DNA of 64,000 nt from Leucobacter zeae (GCF_016758175.1 NZ_QYAB01000003.1:186001-250000); one strand, 5' to 3'; shown: positions 53,359 through 62,185, counted from the stretch's first letter. Program-made: numbers and translations. Notes: generated by a model not told the origin, from the letters alone.

Positions 53359-54948
53359 GTGGAATCGACCGGAGATCTCGTGGTGCGCGACGTGCGGATC
53401 CCGCTCAGCGGCGGACCGCGCCCCGCGCCGGCCACAGTGGTGATCGCGGACGGCCGCGTAGCCGAGGTGCTTCCGCCGACCGCCGCGACGGATGCCGCGA
53501 TCCCCGTGCTCGACGGCGCGGGCAGGATCCTCATGCCCGGCTTCGTCGACGCCCACAGCCACGCCGAGGGCGCGCTGCACCGACCTGCGATCGAGCAGGG
53601 CCTCCTGCGGCAGGGGCTCACCGCGGCGATCCTCGGACAGGACGGCATCTCGTTCGCCCCCACGAACGCCCGCTCCGCCGCGGACGGCGCGCGCTACTTC
53701 GGCGCGGTGAACGGACCGGCGCCAGAGGGGTACGAGGACGGCATGAGCGTCGACCGCCTGCTCACCCACTACTCCGCGGGCACCCGCGTCAACAGCGCGA
53801 TGCTCGTGCCCGCAGGCACGGTGCGCATGTCGATCTCGGGGTTCTCGGCCGAACCGCTCGACGACGCGCAGCTGGATGCGGCCGAAGCAGCGACGCGGAC
53901 GGCGCTCGACCAGGGCGCCGTCGGCATCTCGCTCGGTCTCGAGTACGTGCCGGGAGGGTTCGCCGACCCCCGCGAGCTGGAACGGTACGCGCGCGTCGCG
54001 GCTGAGCGCGGAGTGCCCCTCGTCGCACACATCCGCGGCTACGAGGGCGCCGTCTCCGGTAGCCTCCAGGAGTTCGTCGGGCTCGCCGAACGGACCGGCG
54101 CATCGCTGCACGTCTCGCACCTGCACGCGCCTGCTGAGGTCGCCATTCCCCTCGTCGACACCGCCAGGCGGCGCGGCATCGACCTCACGTTCGACTCCTA
54201 CCCCTATCACCGCGGCAGCACGATCCTCTCGATGCTCGCGCTCCCCGCACGGCTGCAGCAGCACGGGCCGCAGGAGACGCTGCGCGCGCTCGCCGACGCC
54301 GACGTGCGAGCCGCTCTCGAGCGGGACTGGTTCCCGGGCCTCTCCGAGGCCTTCCCCAAGCTCACCATCACGGTGGCCCCGCACCCCGACTGGGCGTGGG
54401 CGGAGGGGCTCCCCCTCATCGAGGTGGCCGAACGCGCGGGCACCTCGGTCGGCATGGCCGTCTGCGACCTGCTGCTCGCCACCGGACTGGGCGTCGGCGC
54501 GGTCGTCGCGCAGTCGGTCGCGCAGTCCCCCGAGAACATCCGCGCCATCGCCAACCACGAGGCCCACCTCGGCGGCACCGACGGCATCTACCTCGGCAGC
54601 CGCCCGCACCCCCGCGGCTGGGGCGGCTTCGCCCGCATGCTCCGACGCCACGTCGTCGACTGGGGGGACTGGAGCTGGGCCGAGGCCGCGGAGCACCTGT
54701 CGCTCAGAGCCGCGCGCCGCTTCGGGCTCGGCGAGCGCGGTACGACGGACATCGGCGCGATCGCCGACTTCGTGCTCGTGGACCCCGCACAGCTCGCTGA
54801 CGCGGCGACGTACGAGGATCCCACAGCCCATGCACACGGCATGATGGACGTAATCATCGCGGGCGTCCCGGCGCTTCGGAACGGCGAGCTCACCGAGCGG
54901 ACTCCGGGCAGGGGCATCCGCCGGACGTTGAGGAGCATCGCACCGTGA
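53359..54948 (+). CDS. N-acyl-D-amino-acid deacylase family amidohydrolase
   Basis: A 529-residue amidohydrolase. Motifs GFVDAHSHAEGAL (H-x-H), the ILGQDGISFAP run typical of the bacterial D-aminoacylase group, HVSHLHAP, and the catalytic Asp segment GGTDGIYLGSRPHPRGWG fit that family. It would remove an N-acyl group from a D-configured amino acid. The start is open: GTG at 53359 has GGAGG 11 bases upstream; GTG 53347, ATG 53329 and ATG 53320 are in frame. The stop overlaps the IclR GTG (GTGA). Confidence 0.88.
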   Translation: MESTGDLVVRDVRIPLSGGPRPAPATVVIADGRVAEVLPPTAATDAAIPVLDGAGRILMPGFVDAHSHAEGALHRPAIEQGLLRQGLTAAILGQDGISFAPTNARSAADGARYFGAVNGPAPEGYEDGMSVDRLLTHYSAGTRVNSAMLVPAGTVRMSISGFSAEPLDDAQLDAAEAATRTALDQGAVGISLGLEYVPGGFADPRELERYARVAAERGVPLVAHIRGYEGAVSGSLQEFVGLAERTGASLHVSHLHAPAEVAIPLVDTARRRGIDLTFDSYPYHRGSTILSMLALPARLQQHGPQETLRALADADVRAALERDWFPGLSEAFPKLTITVAPHPDWAWAEGLPLIEVAERAGTSVGMAVCDLLLATGLGVGAVVAQSVAQSPENIRAIANHEAHLGGTDGIYLGSRPHPRGWGGFARMLRRHVVDWGDWSWAEAAEHLSLRAARRFGLGERGTTDIGAIADFVLVDPAQLADAATYEDPTAHAHGMMDVIIAGVPALRNGELTERTPGRGIRRTLRSIAP

Positions 54949-55748
54949 CCACCGCAGCACAGCCCAGGAACAACTCCGCCTCGCTCCGCAAGGCGCTCGC
55001 GATCCTGCAGTACCTCGGAGACGACACCGTGGGAGAGGGCCGCACGATCTCGCAGATCTCGGACGCGCTCGACCTCAACAAGAGCACCGTCACCCGCCTG
55101 CTGCAGCCCCTGACCGAGACCTTCTTCGTCGAGCAGGTCCCCGCTTCGGGCGGATACCGCCTCAGTTGGGAGACCGCCCGACTGGGCCAGGCCTACCTCG
55201 CCGGCGTGCGCCCCAGCCAGGACATGCACCAGCTGCTCGCCGACCTCAGCGAATCCACGGCCGAGACGGTGCACTTCGTGCGGGCCGCGACGCCCCACGT
55301 GGTGTACATCGACAAGGTCGACAGCTCGCACGCGGTGCGCATGTTCTCGCGCATCGGCAACACGCAGCCGATGTACTCCACGAGCGTCGGCAAGTCGATC
55401 CTCGCGTTCGACACCGAGGAGGCGCTGCGGACCGTCGTGGATGCCGGCATGCCGCGCCGCACCGACACCACGATCACCACAGAGGCGGCCTTGCGCGAGG
55501 AGCTCGCGCTGATCCGCGCGCAGGGGTGGGCGATCGACAACGTCGAGAACGAGGACGGCATCCGCTGCGTCGCCGCGCCCGTGTTCGACGCGAGCGGCGG
55601 CTGCACGCACGCGATCAGCGTGTCGGGACCGCTCTCGCGCGTGCCGATGTCGCGCGTCCCCGAGCTCTCCGTTCTCGTCACCAGGACCGCCCGGGACATC
55701 TCCCGGCGTATGGGCTACGTCGCCCCCGAACCCAGGAGCAACACGTGA
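54945..55748 (+). CDS. IclR-family regulator
   Basis: A 267-residue IclR protein: N-terminal winged helix (LRKALAILQYLGD, LNKSTVTRLLQPL) and a C-terminal effector domain (STSVGKSILAF, RCVAAPVFDASGG). It sits between the deacylase and the PLP enzyme, overlapping both by 4 bp, so it is cotranscribed with the catabolic genes and likely controls both arms from the palindrome between them. Confidence 0.92.
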   Translation: MTTAAQPRNNSASLRKALAILQYLGDDTVGEGRTISQISDALDLNKSTVTRLLQPLTETFFVEQVPASGGYRLSWETARLGQAYLAGVRPSQDMHQLLADLSESTAETVHFVRAATPHVVYIDKVDSSHAVRMFSRIGNTQPMYSTSVGKSILAFDTEEALRTVVDAGMPRRTDTTITTEAALREELALIRAQGWAIDNVENEDGIRCVAAPVFDASGGCTHAISVSGPLSRVPMSRVPELSVLVTRTARDISRRMGYVAPEPRSNT

Positions 55749-57007
55749 TTCCTCCCCCCGAACTCGCCCTCACCAAGGGACTCGGCCCCGCCCTCGCGCA
55801 CGACCCGACGGGCGGCGACGTGATCGGCGCGTCGCTCTTCGCCGCCGATCGCGACTTCCCCCAGCTCAGCCTGCGGGCCCCGGCCCTCGAGCACAACATC
55901 GCGGCGATGGCGGCGTACGCGGCCGATCGCGGCGTGCGCATCGCCCCGCACGGCAAGACGGCGATGTCGCCCGAACTCGCCGAGCTGCAGCTCGCGGCAG
56001 GGGCGTGGGGGATCACGGCCGCGACGCCCGCGCAGCTCAGGGTCTATCGCCGTTTCGGGATCCAGCGGCTCTTCCTGGCGAACCAGCTCGTCGAACCCGC
56101 TGCGATCGCGTGGGTGCGCGCGGAGCTCGCGCAGGATCCGGACTTCGAGTGCTTCGTGACCGTCGACTCCGCAGCGGGACTCGCGCTCCTCGCGTCGGAC
56201 GGCTCCGGCCCGGCCGCCCGCCCCATCGACGTCGTCCTCGAGGTCGGCAACGCCGGAGGCCGCACGGGGGTCCGCGACGCGGCGCACCTCGCCGAGCTCG
56301 CGGGTGTCGCGGCGGGCACGCCCGGCGTGCGGGTCGCCGGCGTGACGAACTACGAGGGCACCCTCGGCGGCGGCACGCCCGACGAGGCCGCCCAGCGCGT
56401 GCGCGCGTTCGCCGCGGGGATCGCGGCATCCGTCGCCGCGCTCGAGGCCGACGGGCTGCTGCCCGATCGCGGCATCGTGAGCATCGGCGGCAGCGCGTAC
56501 TTCGACGAGGCACTGGCCGGGCTCCGCTCCGGCGGGATCGATGCCGACCGCATCGTCCTGCGCAGCGGCGCCTACCTCACCCATGACGACGGCCTCTACT
56601 CGCGCACGAGCCCGTCCGCACGCGGCATCGCCGGGACCCCTCGCTTCGAGCCGGCGATCTCCGTCTGGGCTCCGGTCCTCAGCGTCCCGGAGCCGGGGCT
56701 CGCGATCCTGCTCTGCGGGCGCCGCGACGTGGGCTTCGACCAGGATCTCCCCGCGATCCGCGGCCTGCGTCGGCGCGACGGCGGCGACCCGCGCCCCTTC
56801 GCCGGCACCATCACCCAGCTCGCCGACCAGCACGCGTTCGCGACGTTCGATCCCGATCGATTCGGGTCGGATGCCGGTCCAGCCGTCGGCGAGCTCGTCG
56901 AGCTCGGCATCTCCCACCCGTGCACGACGCTCGACCGCTGGGGCCTCGTGCCCGTGGTCGACGACGAGCACCGCGTGCGCGAGCTGATCCGGATGTACTT
57001 CTCGTGA
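55745..57007 (+). CDS. D-serine-dehydratase-like PLP enzyme (fold III)
   Basis: A 420-residue fold-III PLP enzyme with an alanine-racemase-like N-terminal barrel (PLP lysine 71 in APHGKTAMSP). A C-terminal D-serine-dehydratase-like beta domain carries the zinc ligands H-x-C in ISHPCTTLD (about 391-393). Relatives include D-threonine aldolase, D-serine dehydratase and D-glucosaminate-type dehydratases. The GTG overlaps the IclR stop, with CAGGAG upstream. The next genes (sugar kinase, RidA) favour dehydration of a D-2-amino-polyol acid over aldol cleavage. Confidence 0.88.
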   Translation: MIPPPELALTKGLGPALAHDPTGGDVIGASLFAADRDFPQLSLRAPALEHNIAAMAAYAADRGVRIAPHGKTAMSPELAELQLAAGAWGITAATPAQLRVYRRFGIQRLFLANQLVEPAAIAWVRAELAQDPDFECFVTVDSAAGLALLASDGSGPAARPIDVVLEVGNAGGRTGVRDAAHLAELAGVAAGTPGVRVAGVTNYEGTLGGGTPDEAAQRVRAFAAGIAASVAALEADGLLPDRGIVSIGGSAYFDEALAGLRSGGIDADRIVLRSGAYLTHDDGLYSRTSPSARGIAGTPRFEPAISVWAPVLSVPEPGLAILLCGRRDVGFDQDLPAIRGLRRRDGGDPRPFAGTITQLADQHAFATFDPDRFGSDAGPAVGELVELGISHPCTTLDRWGLVPVVDDEHRVRELIRMYFS

Positions 57008-57954
57008 GCGCGCCGGTCGCAGAGGTCGTCGCCATCGGCGAGGCGATGGGCCTGTTCTTCCCCCCGGCGAAGATGCCGGTCGCGTCGCGACCGCCGTTCC
57101 ACCTGTCGTTCGGCGGCGCCGAGACGAACGTCGCCATCGGCGTCGCGCGGCTCGGTCACTCGGCCGCCTGGGTCGGCCGCCTCGGCGACGACGAGGTCGG
57201 CGCGTTCATCGACCGCGAGCTGCGCGCCGAGTCCGTCTCCACTCCCGGCCTGTTCGGACCGGGACACACGGGCCTCATGGTGCGGGCTGCGAAGGGATTC
57301 GGCCGCACCGCGGTGCAGTACAGCCGCGCGGGGAGCGCCGGATCCCGGCTCGCCGTCGCCGACATTCCCGTCGACACGGTCGCGTCCGCACGGGTGCTGC
57401 ATCTCACGGGCATCACGGCGGCGCTGGGCGACGGACCGCTCGAGGCGATCCTCCGGGCCGCCCGCATCGCGCGCGACGCAGGTGCGACGGTGTCGCTCGA
57501 CCTCAACTACCGCGCCGCCCTGTGGCCCGCGGCGTCGGCGGGACCGGTCCTGCGCGAGCTCGCCTCGCTGTCGGACGTCGTCTTCGCGACGGCCGACGAG
57601 GCCGCGGTGCTGCTCGGCCGCTCCGATTCGGGCGACGCCGAGCTGGCCGCGCGCATCGGCGAGCTCGGTCCGCGCGAGATCGTGCTCAAGCGCGGCTCGG
57701 AGGGCGCCCTCGCCCTCACCACGGACGGCCTCTACGCGCAGCATCTGACCCGGGTCGTCGAGCACGATCCCGTCGGCGCCGGCGACGCGTTCGCCGCCGG
57801 CTACATCCACGGCCTCCTGATCGGCTCAGATCCTCAGGAGCGCCTGGACTTCGCCGGCCGCGTCGCGGCGCACTCGGTCACCGTCGTCGGCGACTGGGAG
57901 GGGCTGCCGCGCCTCGCAGACCTCTCGAACGACAGCCGCGACATCCTGCGCTGA
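57004..57954 (+). CDS. kdgK: PfkB-family kinase, KDG kinase-like
   Basis: A 316-residue ribokinase-family sugar kinase. It has the GGAETNVAIGVARLG N-terminal signature and the catalytic DPVGAGDAFAAGY motif. The N-terminal EAMGLFFP and its layout resemble 2-keto-3-deoxygluconate kinases. Its GTG overlaps the PLP-enzyme stop. It would make KDPG, which the aldolase on the other arm cleaves. The substrate call is inference from sequence class plus context. Confidence 0.8.
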   Translation: MSAPVAEVVAIGEAMGLFFPPAKMPVASRPPFHLSFGGAETNVAIGVARLGHSAAWVGRLGDDEVGAFIDRELRAESVSTPGLFGPGHTGLMVRAAKGFGRTAVQYSRAGSAGSRLAVADIPVDTVASARVLHLTGITAALGDGPLEAILRAARIARDAGATVSLDLNYRAALWPAASAGPVLRELASLSDVVFATADEAAVLLGRSDSGDAELAARIGELGPREIVLKRGSEGALALTTDGLYAQHLTRVVEHDPVGAGDAFAAGYIHGLLIGSDPQERLDFAGRVAAHSVTVVGDWEGLPRLADLSNDSRDILR

Positions 57955-57995
57955 CGCCCACCGATCCACCCATTCACCGCACCAGGAGGAATTCC

Positions 57996-58397
57996 ATGGC
58001 AGACACTTCCGTCATCCGCACCGACGCCGCGCCGGCTCCCGCGCACGTCTTCTCCCAGGGCCTGCGCAAGGGCAACATGCTGCAGGTCTCGGGCCAGGGC
58101 CCGATGGACCCCGAGACGAACACCTACATCGCCGAGGGCGACGTCTACGCCCAGACCCTGCGGACCCTCGAGAACGTGCGCGCGATCCTCGAGGCCGGAG
58201 GCGCCTCGGTCGCCGACGTGCTGATGTTCCGCGTCTACCTCACCGACCAGTCGCTCTTCCCCCGGATGAACGAGGCGTACGGCGAGTTCGTGGAGCGGTA
58301 CGTCCCCGGCGCCGAGCTGCCGTGCCGCACCACCGTCTTCGTCGGGCTCCCCCACCCCGAGATGCTCGTCGAGATCGACGCCGTCGCCGTGCTCTGA
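57996..58397 (+). CDS. ridA: RidA-family enamine/imine deaminase
   Basis: A 133-residue YjgF/YER057c/UK114 protein. The conserved Arg is in CRTTVFVG and the C-terminal VEIDAVAVL is typical. RidA proteins hydrolyse 2-aminoacrylate-like enamines released by PLP dehydratases. Finding it last in an operon with a dehydratase-fold PLP enzyme supports beta-elimination as that enzyme's reaction. AGGAGG precedes the ATG by about seven bases. Confidence 0.93.
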   Translation: MADTSVIRTDAAPAPAHVFSQGLRKGNMLQVSGQGPMDPETNTYIAEGDVYAQTLRTLENVRAILEAGGASVADVLMFRVYLTDQSLFPRMNEAYGEFVERYVPGAELPCRTTVFVGLPHPEMLVEIDAVAVL

Positions 58398-58441
58398 GGC
58401 TGGGCGCGCCTCCGTCGTCCTGCGCGAGCGCAGCCGCTCCC

Positions 58442-58476
58442 GTCATCCTGCGCGAGCGCAGCGAGTCGCAGGATCC
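58442..58476. repeat. Repeat family 3 element
   Basis: GTCATCCTGCGCGAGCGCAG followed by CGAGTCGCAGGATCC. Nearly the same sequence is at 40568-40601, a partial copy lies just before it at 58414-58434, and a degenerate one is at 41214-41255. All copies are between genes. Confidence 0.7.
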
Positions 58477-58493
58477 ACCCGGATCCTGCGACT
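58464..58493 (+). terminator. Terminator after ridA
   Basis: AGTCGCAGGATCC pairs perfectly with GGATCCTGCGACT around an ACCC loop (13-bp stem). It is built partly from the family 3 repeat, 66 bases after the ridA stop. Confidence 0.7.
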
Positions 58494-58528
58494 TCGTCGT
58501 TTCCGGCGCAGAGACTCGATCGCCACTA

Positions 58529-58562
58529 CTTGCTATTGACAAGCGAGCTTGTTTTTAGCAAG
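58529..58562. promoter_or_regulatory. Nested symmetric operator overlapping a TTGACA promoter
   Basis: An inner palindrome ACAAGC-GA-GCTTGT (58539-58552) and outer arms CTTGCT (58529-58534) and AGCAAG (58557-58562) share one axis exactly. A perfect -35 TTGACA (58536-58541) lies inside. The HxlR gene two genes on is the expected repressor. Confidence 0.7.
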
Positions 58563-58624
58563 CTAGTCGCATCCGGGCACTCCGGACCGACCACCGCAGG
58601 AACATCACGACACAGGAGTCCGAC

Positions 58625-59077
58625 ATGATCTTCGTCAACCTCACCACCACCGACCTCGAGCGCAGCAAGGCCTTCTACACGGCGCTCGGCTGCGACATCA
58701 ACCCGCTCTTCACCGACGAGAACGCCGCCTGCATCGTGTGGGACGAGCAGACGTTCTTCATGGTGCTGACCCACGATCACTTCAAGCAGTTCACCGACAA
58801 GCCGATCGCCGACCCGCAGACCAGCGCCCAGGTGATCGTCGCGTTCACCCGCGACTCCCGCGCGCACGTCGACTCGACCGTCGAGGCGGGCATCGCCGCA
58901 GGCGGCAGCGAGAACCGCGAGCCGCAGGACTACGGATTCATGTACCAGCGCAGCATGCAGGATCCCGACGGCAACATCATCGAGTTCACCTACATGGAGC
59001 CCCAGGCCGCCGAGCAGGGGCCTGAGGCCTACGTCGACGAGCACGGCGCGGGACCGGACCCCGTTCCCGGCGTCTGA
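58625..59077 (+). CDS. VOC-family protein (glyoxalase/dioxygenase fold)
   Basis: A 150-residue two-module VOC protein (TTTDLERSKAFYTALG, DPDGNIIEFTYME). The usual second-module metal Glu is present (EFTYME). It belongs to a group often linked to HxlR regulators and electrophile stress, but no specific reaction can be read. It is the first gene of the operon controlled by the symmetric operator upstream. Confidence 0.88.
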   Translation: MIFVNLTTTDLERSKAFYTALGCDINPLFTDENAACIVWDEQTFFMVLTHDHFKQFTDKPIADPQTSAQVIVAFTRDSRAHVDSTVEAGIAAGGSENREPQDYGFMYQRSMQDPDGNIIEFTYMEPQAAEQGPEAYVDEHGAGPDPVPGV

Positions 59078-59078
59078 G

Positions 59079-59768
59079 ATGGCCGCGCGCAGCTACGGTC
59101 AGTACTGCGGCGTCACGCGGGCCGTCGAACTCGTCGGCGAACGATGGGCGCTGCTCATCATTCGCGACCTGCTCGTCGGCCCGCGCCGCTACACCGACCT
59201 GAAGCAGGGGCTGCCGCGGATCCCGACCAACATCCTGAGCACGAGGCTCAAGGAGCTCCAGGAGGGCGGGGTCGTGCGGCGCGTGCCGCTCGCGCGGTGC
59301 GGCCTCGTCTACGAGCTCACGCCCTACGGCCGCGCGCTCGAGCCCCTCATGCTCGAGCTCGGCCGCTGGGGGTTCCAGACCATGGGAGAGCCCGCCGAGG
59401 GCGACATCGTCACCGCCGACTCGCTCACCATGGCGCTGCGCACCGCGTTCCGCGCCGACCGAGCCGTCGGCACCTGCCTCGACATCGAGCTGCACGTGGG
59501 CGATGTGGCGCTGCGCGCGCGGGTGCGGGATGGGATCCTGTCCGTCGCGCAGCTCGCTCCCCCGGCACCGCCTGTCGGAGGGGCGCTGCCCGGCGGGGAA
59601 GCCGAGGCGGTCATCGTCGCGGGGCCGGGGATCCGCCGCCTCATCGGCGGCGAGATCACGGCGGGCGAAGCGATCGCTCAAGACATCGCGGCCGTCGTGC
59701 GCGGCGCGGAGGAGGCCCTCGAGCGCTTCGCGATCCTCTTCCGCATCGAGCGCATCGCAGTACCCTGA
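59079..59768 (+). CDS. HxlR-family regulator with C-terminal SCP2-like domain
   Basis: A 229-residue regulator. Residues about 10-100 are a winged helix of HxlR type (YCGVTRAVELVGERWALLII, IPTNILSTRLKELQEGGVV), with a Cys at residue 10 that could be a redox sensor. Residues about 110-229 resemble a sterol-carrier-protein-like fold. It starts two bases after the VOC stop, so they are cotranscribed, and it probably binds the nested palindrome at 58529-58562. Confidence 0.9.
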   Translation: MAARSYGQYCGVTRAVELVGERWALLIIRDLLVGPRRYTDLKQGLPRIPTNILSTRLKELQEGGVVRRVPLARCGLVYELTPYGRALEPLMLELGRWGFQTMGEPAEGDIVTADSLTMALRTAFRADRAVGTCLDIELHVGDVALRARVRDGILSVAQLAPPAPPVGGALPGGEAEAVIVAGPGIRRLIGGEITAGEAIAQDIAAVVRGAEEALERFAILFRIERIAVP

Positions 59769-59809
59769 GAGCGGCGGGATCGCCCGCCGAATCCGGAGGG
59801 AGGACACCG

Positions 59810-60454
59810 ATGTCCGAACACTCGCCCGCGGGCCGCATCATCATCGACCTCTTCATGACGCTCGACGGCGTCGCCCAGGCTCCGGGCGGTCCTGACGAGG
59901 ATCGCAGCGACGGCTTCCGCTTCGGCGGCTGGCAGGCTCCCCACGACGACGAGCTCGTCGGCCGGTCCGTCATGGCGGGCATCCGGAGCATGGACGCGCT
60001 GCTGCTCGGCCGGCGCACCTACGACATCTTCGCGGGATACTGGCCGCAGCAGGACGTCGAGATCGGCCGCACCTTCACCGCGCTGCCCAAGTACGTGGCG
60101 ACGCGCGACGCCGGGTTCGCGCCGGACTGGGCGGGCACGACCCGCATCGGCGCATCTCTCGCCGACGAGCTCGCGGCTGTGCGCGACCGGCACCGCGAGA
60201 CCCATGTGATCGGCAGTCTCGACTTCGTGCAGACCCTGCTCGCCGAGCGGCTGTGGGGCGCGTCGAGCGCCGACGAGCTGCGGCTCTGGATGTATCCGAT
60301 CGTGCTCGGATCCGGGACACGCGTCTTCCCGTCAGGCGCGGCGCCGGCGAACCTCCGCCTGCTCGAACCGGCGCGATCCGGCGGCGCAGGCGCCGTGCAG
60401 CTCCGCTACGGGCCGCTCCCGGGAGAGCCGGGCACCGGCACGATGGAGCCCTGA
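59810..60454 (+). CDS. Dihydrofolate-reductase-fold protein (RibD C-terminal-like)
   Basis: A 214-residue member of the DHFR/RibD C-terminal superfamily (MTLDGVAQAPGG, LLGRRTYDIFAGYWP, VIGSLDFVQTLL). Family members of this size are usually uncharacterised NAD(P)H-dependent reductases. Shine-Dalgarno GGAGGGAGG lies upstream of the ATG. It follows the HxlR gene by 41 bp and probably belongs to the same operon. Confidence 0.88.
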   Translation: MSEHSPAGRIIIDLFMTLDGVAQAPGGPDEDRSDGFRFGGWQAPHDDELVGRSVMAGIRSMDALLLGRRTYDIFAGYWPQQDVEIGRTFTALPKYVATRDAGFAPDWAGTTRIGASLADELAAVRDRHRETHVIGSLDFVQTLLAERLWGASSADELRLWMYPIVLGSGTRVFPSGAAPANLRLLEPARSGGAGAVQLRYGPLPGEPGTGTMEP

Positions 60455-60807
60455 CCGCCGCTCGCGCGTCGGGCCTCTCCCCCGCCAACCCGCCGTTTCA
60501 CCGGACCGCCGTTTCGCCGGCCCGCCTCCCCGCCGGACCGCCTCCCCGCCGTCTTGCGCATCCGGGTCACTTCGGGGGTGTGTTTCGGCGCAGAACACCC
60601 CTAAAGCGACCCGGATTCCGGATAGGGGCGGTCGCGGAAGGGGGGGCCTCCCGCGGAGTAGCCCGATCCCGAACCCGCGGTTCCCACTCGGTCGGAAACG
60701 CAGAAGCACCGATCCAGCGTCCGGATATCGCTTTCCGTGGAAAGTGATATCCGGACGCTGGATCGGTGCTTCACGGCGACCCGGGCGAAGGGGCCGACCC
60801 GGGCGGC
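60455..60807. other. 353-bp convergent gap with two hairpin elements
   Basis: No gene seen. From 60476 to 60550 there is a low-complexity stretch repeating CCGCCGTTTC/CCGCCTCCCC. An imperfect 57-base inverted repeat follows (60560-60616, arms ATCCGGGTC/GACCCGGAT), then the family 1 palindrome at 60705-60770. Either hairpin could end transcription from one or both sides. Confidence 0.65.
60705..60770. repeat. Palindromic repeat family 1, copy C
   Basis: The most perfect member: 66 bases from AGCACCGATCCAGC to GCTGGATCGGTGCT, arms matching except one G-T-type position and the central pair. It lies between the convergent reductase and aminotransferase genes and can act as a bidirectional terminator. 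Confidence 0.8.
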
Positions 60808-62172
60808 CTACTTCGAGACGTGCCCGTCGGCGACCTCGAGCACGCGGTCGATGATGTCGAGACCCGCGACGAGGTCCTCCTCCGAGATGATCAGCGGCGG
60901 AGCGATCTGCAGGCGGTTGCCCGCCGCGAACGGCCAGAGACCCGCATCCTTCGAGGCCGCGACGACGGCGTTGAACGCGTCGGCCGAGAGCGGCTCGCGC
61001 GTCTCGCGATCGGCGACCAGCTCGAGCGCCCAGAAGAGCCCGGTGCCGCGCACCTCGCCGATCGACGGGTGCTTCTCGGCGAGCTCGCGCAGTCGGGGCT
61101 CGACGACGCGGGATCCGAGATCGCGCACGCGCTCGAGGATGCCCTCCTCTTCGAAGATGTCGAACGTGGCGACGCCCGCGGCGCATCCGAGGGGGTGGCC
61201 CGAGTAGGTCAGCCCGCCCGGGAACGCCTTCTCGCCGAACGTGTTGTGGATCTCCTCGGAGACCACGACGCCGCCGAGCGGGACGTAGCCCGAGTTGACG
61301 CCCTTCGCGAAGCTCACGAGATCGGGCTTCACATCGAACGCCTGGTAGGCGAACCACTCGCCGGTGCGGCCGAAGCCGGCCATGACCTCGTCGCAGATCA
61401 GCACGATGCCGTACCGGTCGCACAGCTCGCGCACGCCGGCCAGGTAGCCGGGCGGCGGCACGAAGATGCCGTTGGTGCCGGTGACGGTCTCGAGGATGAT
61501 CGCCGCGATGGTGTCGGGGCCCTCGAGCTGGATCGTGTGCTCGAGGTGCGTGAGCGCGCGCTCCGACTCCTGCTCCGGCGTCTCGGCGTAGAACTCCGAG
61601 CGGTACTGGTACGGTCCGAAGAAGTGCACGACTCCCGCGTCGGGGGTGCCGTTCGGCCAGCGGCGGGCCTCACCCGTGAGCGTGATCGCCGTCGCGGTCG
61701 AGCCGTGGTACGAGCGGAAGCGCGCGAGCACCTTCTGGCGGCCCGTGTGGTGGCGCGCCATGCGCACCGCGTACTCGTTCGCCTCGGCGCCGCCGTTGGT
61801 GAAGAACACCGAGCGGGCGCCCTCGAAGCTGTGCTCGACGATGCGCTTGGCGAGCTCGCCGCGGACGTCGTTCGCGACGGCGGGCTGGATGGTCGCCATG
61901 CGGCCGGCCTGCTCCTGGATCGCTTTGACGAGGCCCGGGTGCTGGTGCCCGAGGTTCAGGTTCACGAGCTGCGAGGAGAAGTCGAGGTACTCCTTGCCGT
62001 CGTAGTCCCAGAACCGCACGCCCTCGCCCTTGGCGACGGGGATCGGGTTGATCTTGGCCTGCGCCGACCACGAGTGGAAGACGTAGTCGCGGTCGTTCGC
62101 GCGCACCTCGCGCTGCGCGTCCGTGTCGCCGAAGCTCTGCTCGGCGCCGTTCTGATCGATGAAGTCGCTCAT
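60808..62172 (-). CDS. Class III aminotransferase
   Basis: A 454-residue omega-type PLP aminotransferase (CDEVMAGFGRTGEWFA, PLP lysine in SFAKGVNSGYVPLGG, EANEYAVRMARHHTG). It lies 13 bp after a methylmalonate-semialdehyde dehydrogenase gene. The pair fits beta-alanine or similar omega-amino-acid breakdown: the transaminase makes a semialdehyde and the dehydrogenase turns it into acyl-CoA. Confidence 0.9.
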   Translation of the reverse strand: MSDFIDQNGAEQSFGDTDAQREVRANDRDYVFHSWSAQAKINPIPVAKGEGVRFWDYDGKEYLDFSSQLVNLNLGHQHPGLVKAIQEQAGRMATIQPAVANDVRGELAKRIVEHSFEGARSVFFTNGGAEANEYAVRMARHHTGRQKVLARFRSYHGSTATAITLTGEARRWPNGTPDAGVVHFFGPYQYRSEFYAETPEQESERALTHLEHTIQLEGPDTIAAIILETVTGTNGIFVPPPGYLAGVRELCDRYGIVLICDEVMAGFGRTGEWFAYQAFDVKPDLVSFAKGVNSGYVPLGGVVVSEEIHNTFGEKAFPGGLTYSGHPLGCAAGVATFDIFEEEGILERVRDLGSRVVEPRLRELAEKHPSIGEVRGTGLFWALELVADRETREPLSADAFNAVVAASKDAGLWPFAAGNRLQIAPPLIISEEDLVAGLDIIDRVLEVADGHVSK

Positions 62173-62185
62173 GCCGGTGCTCCGA

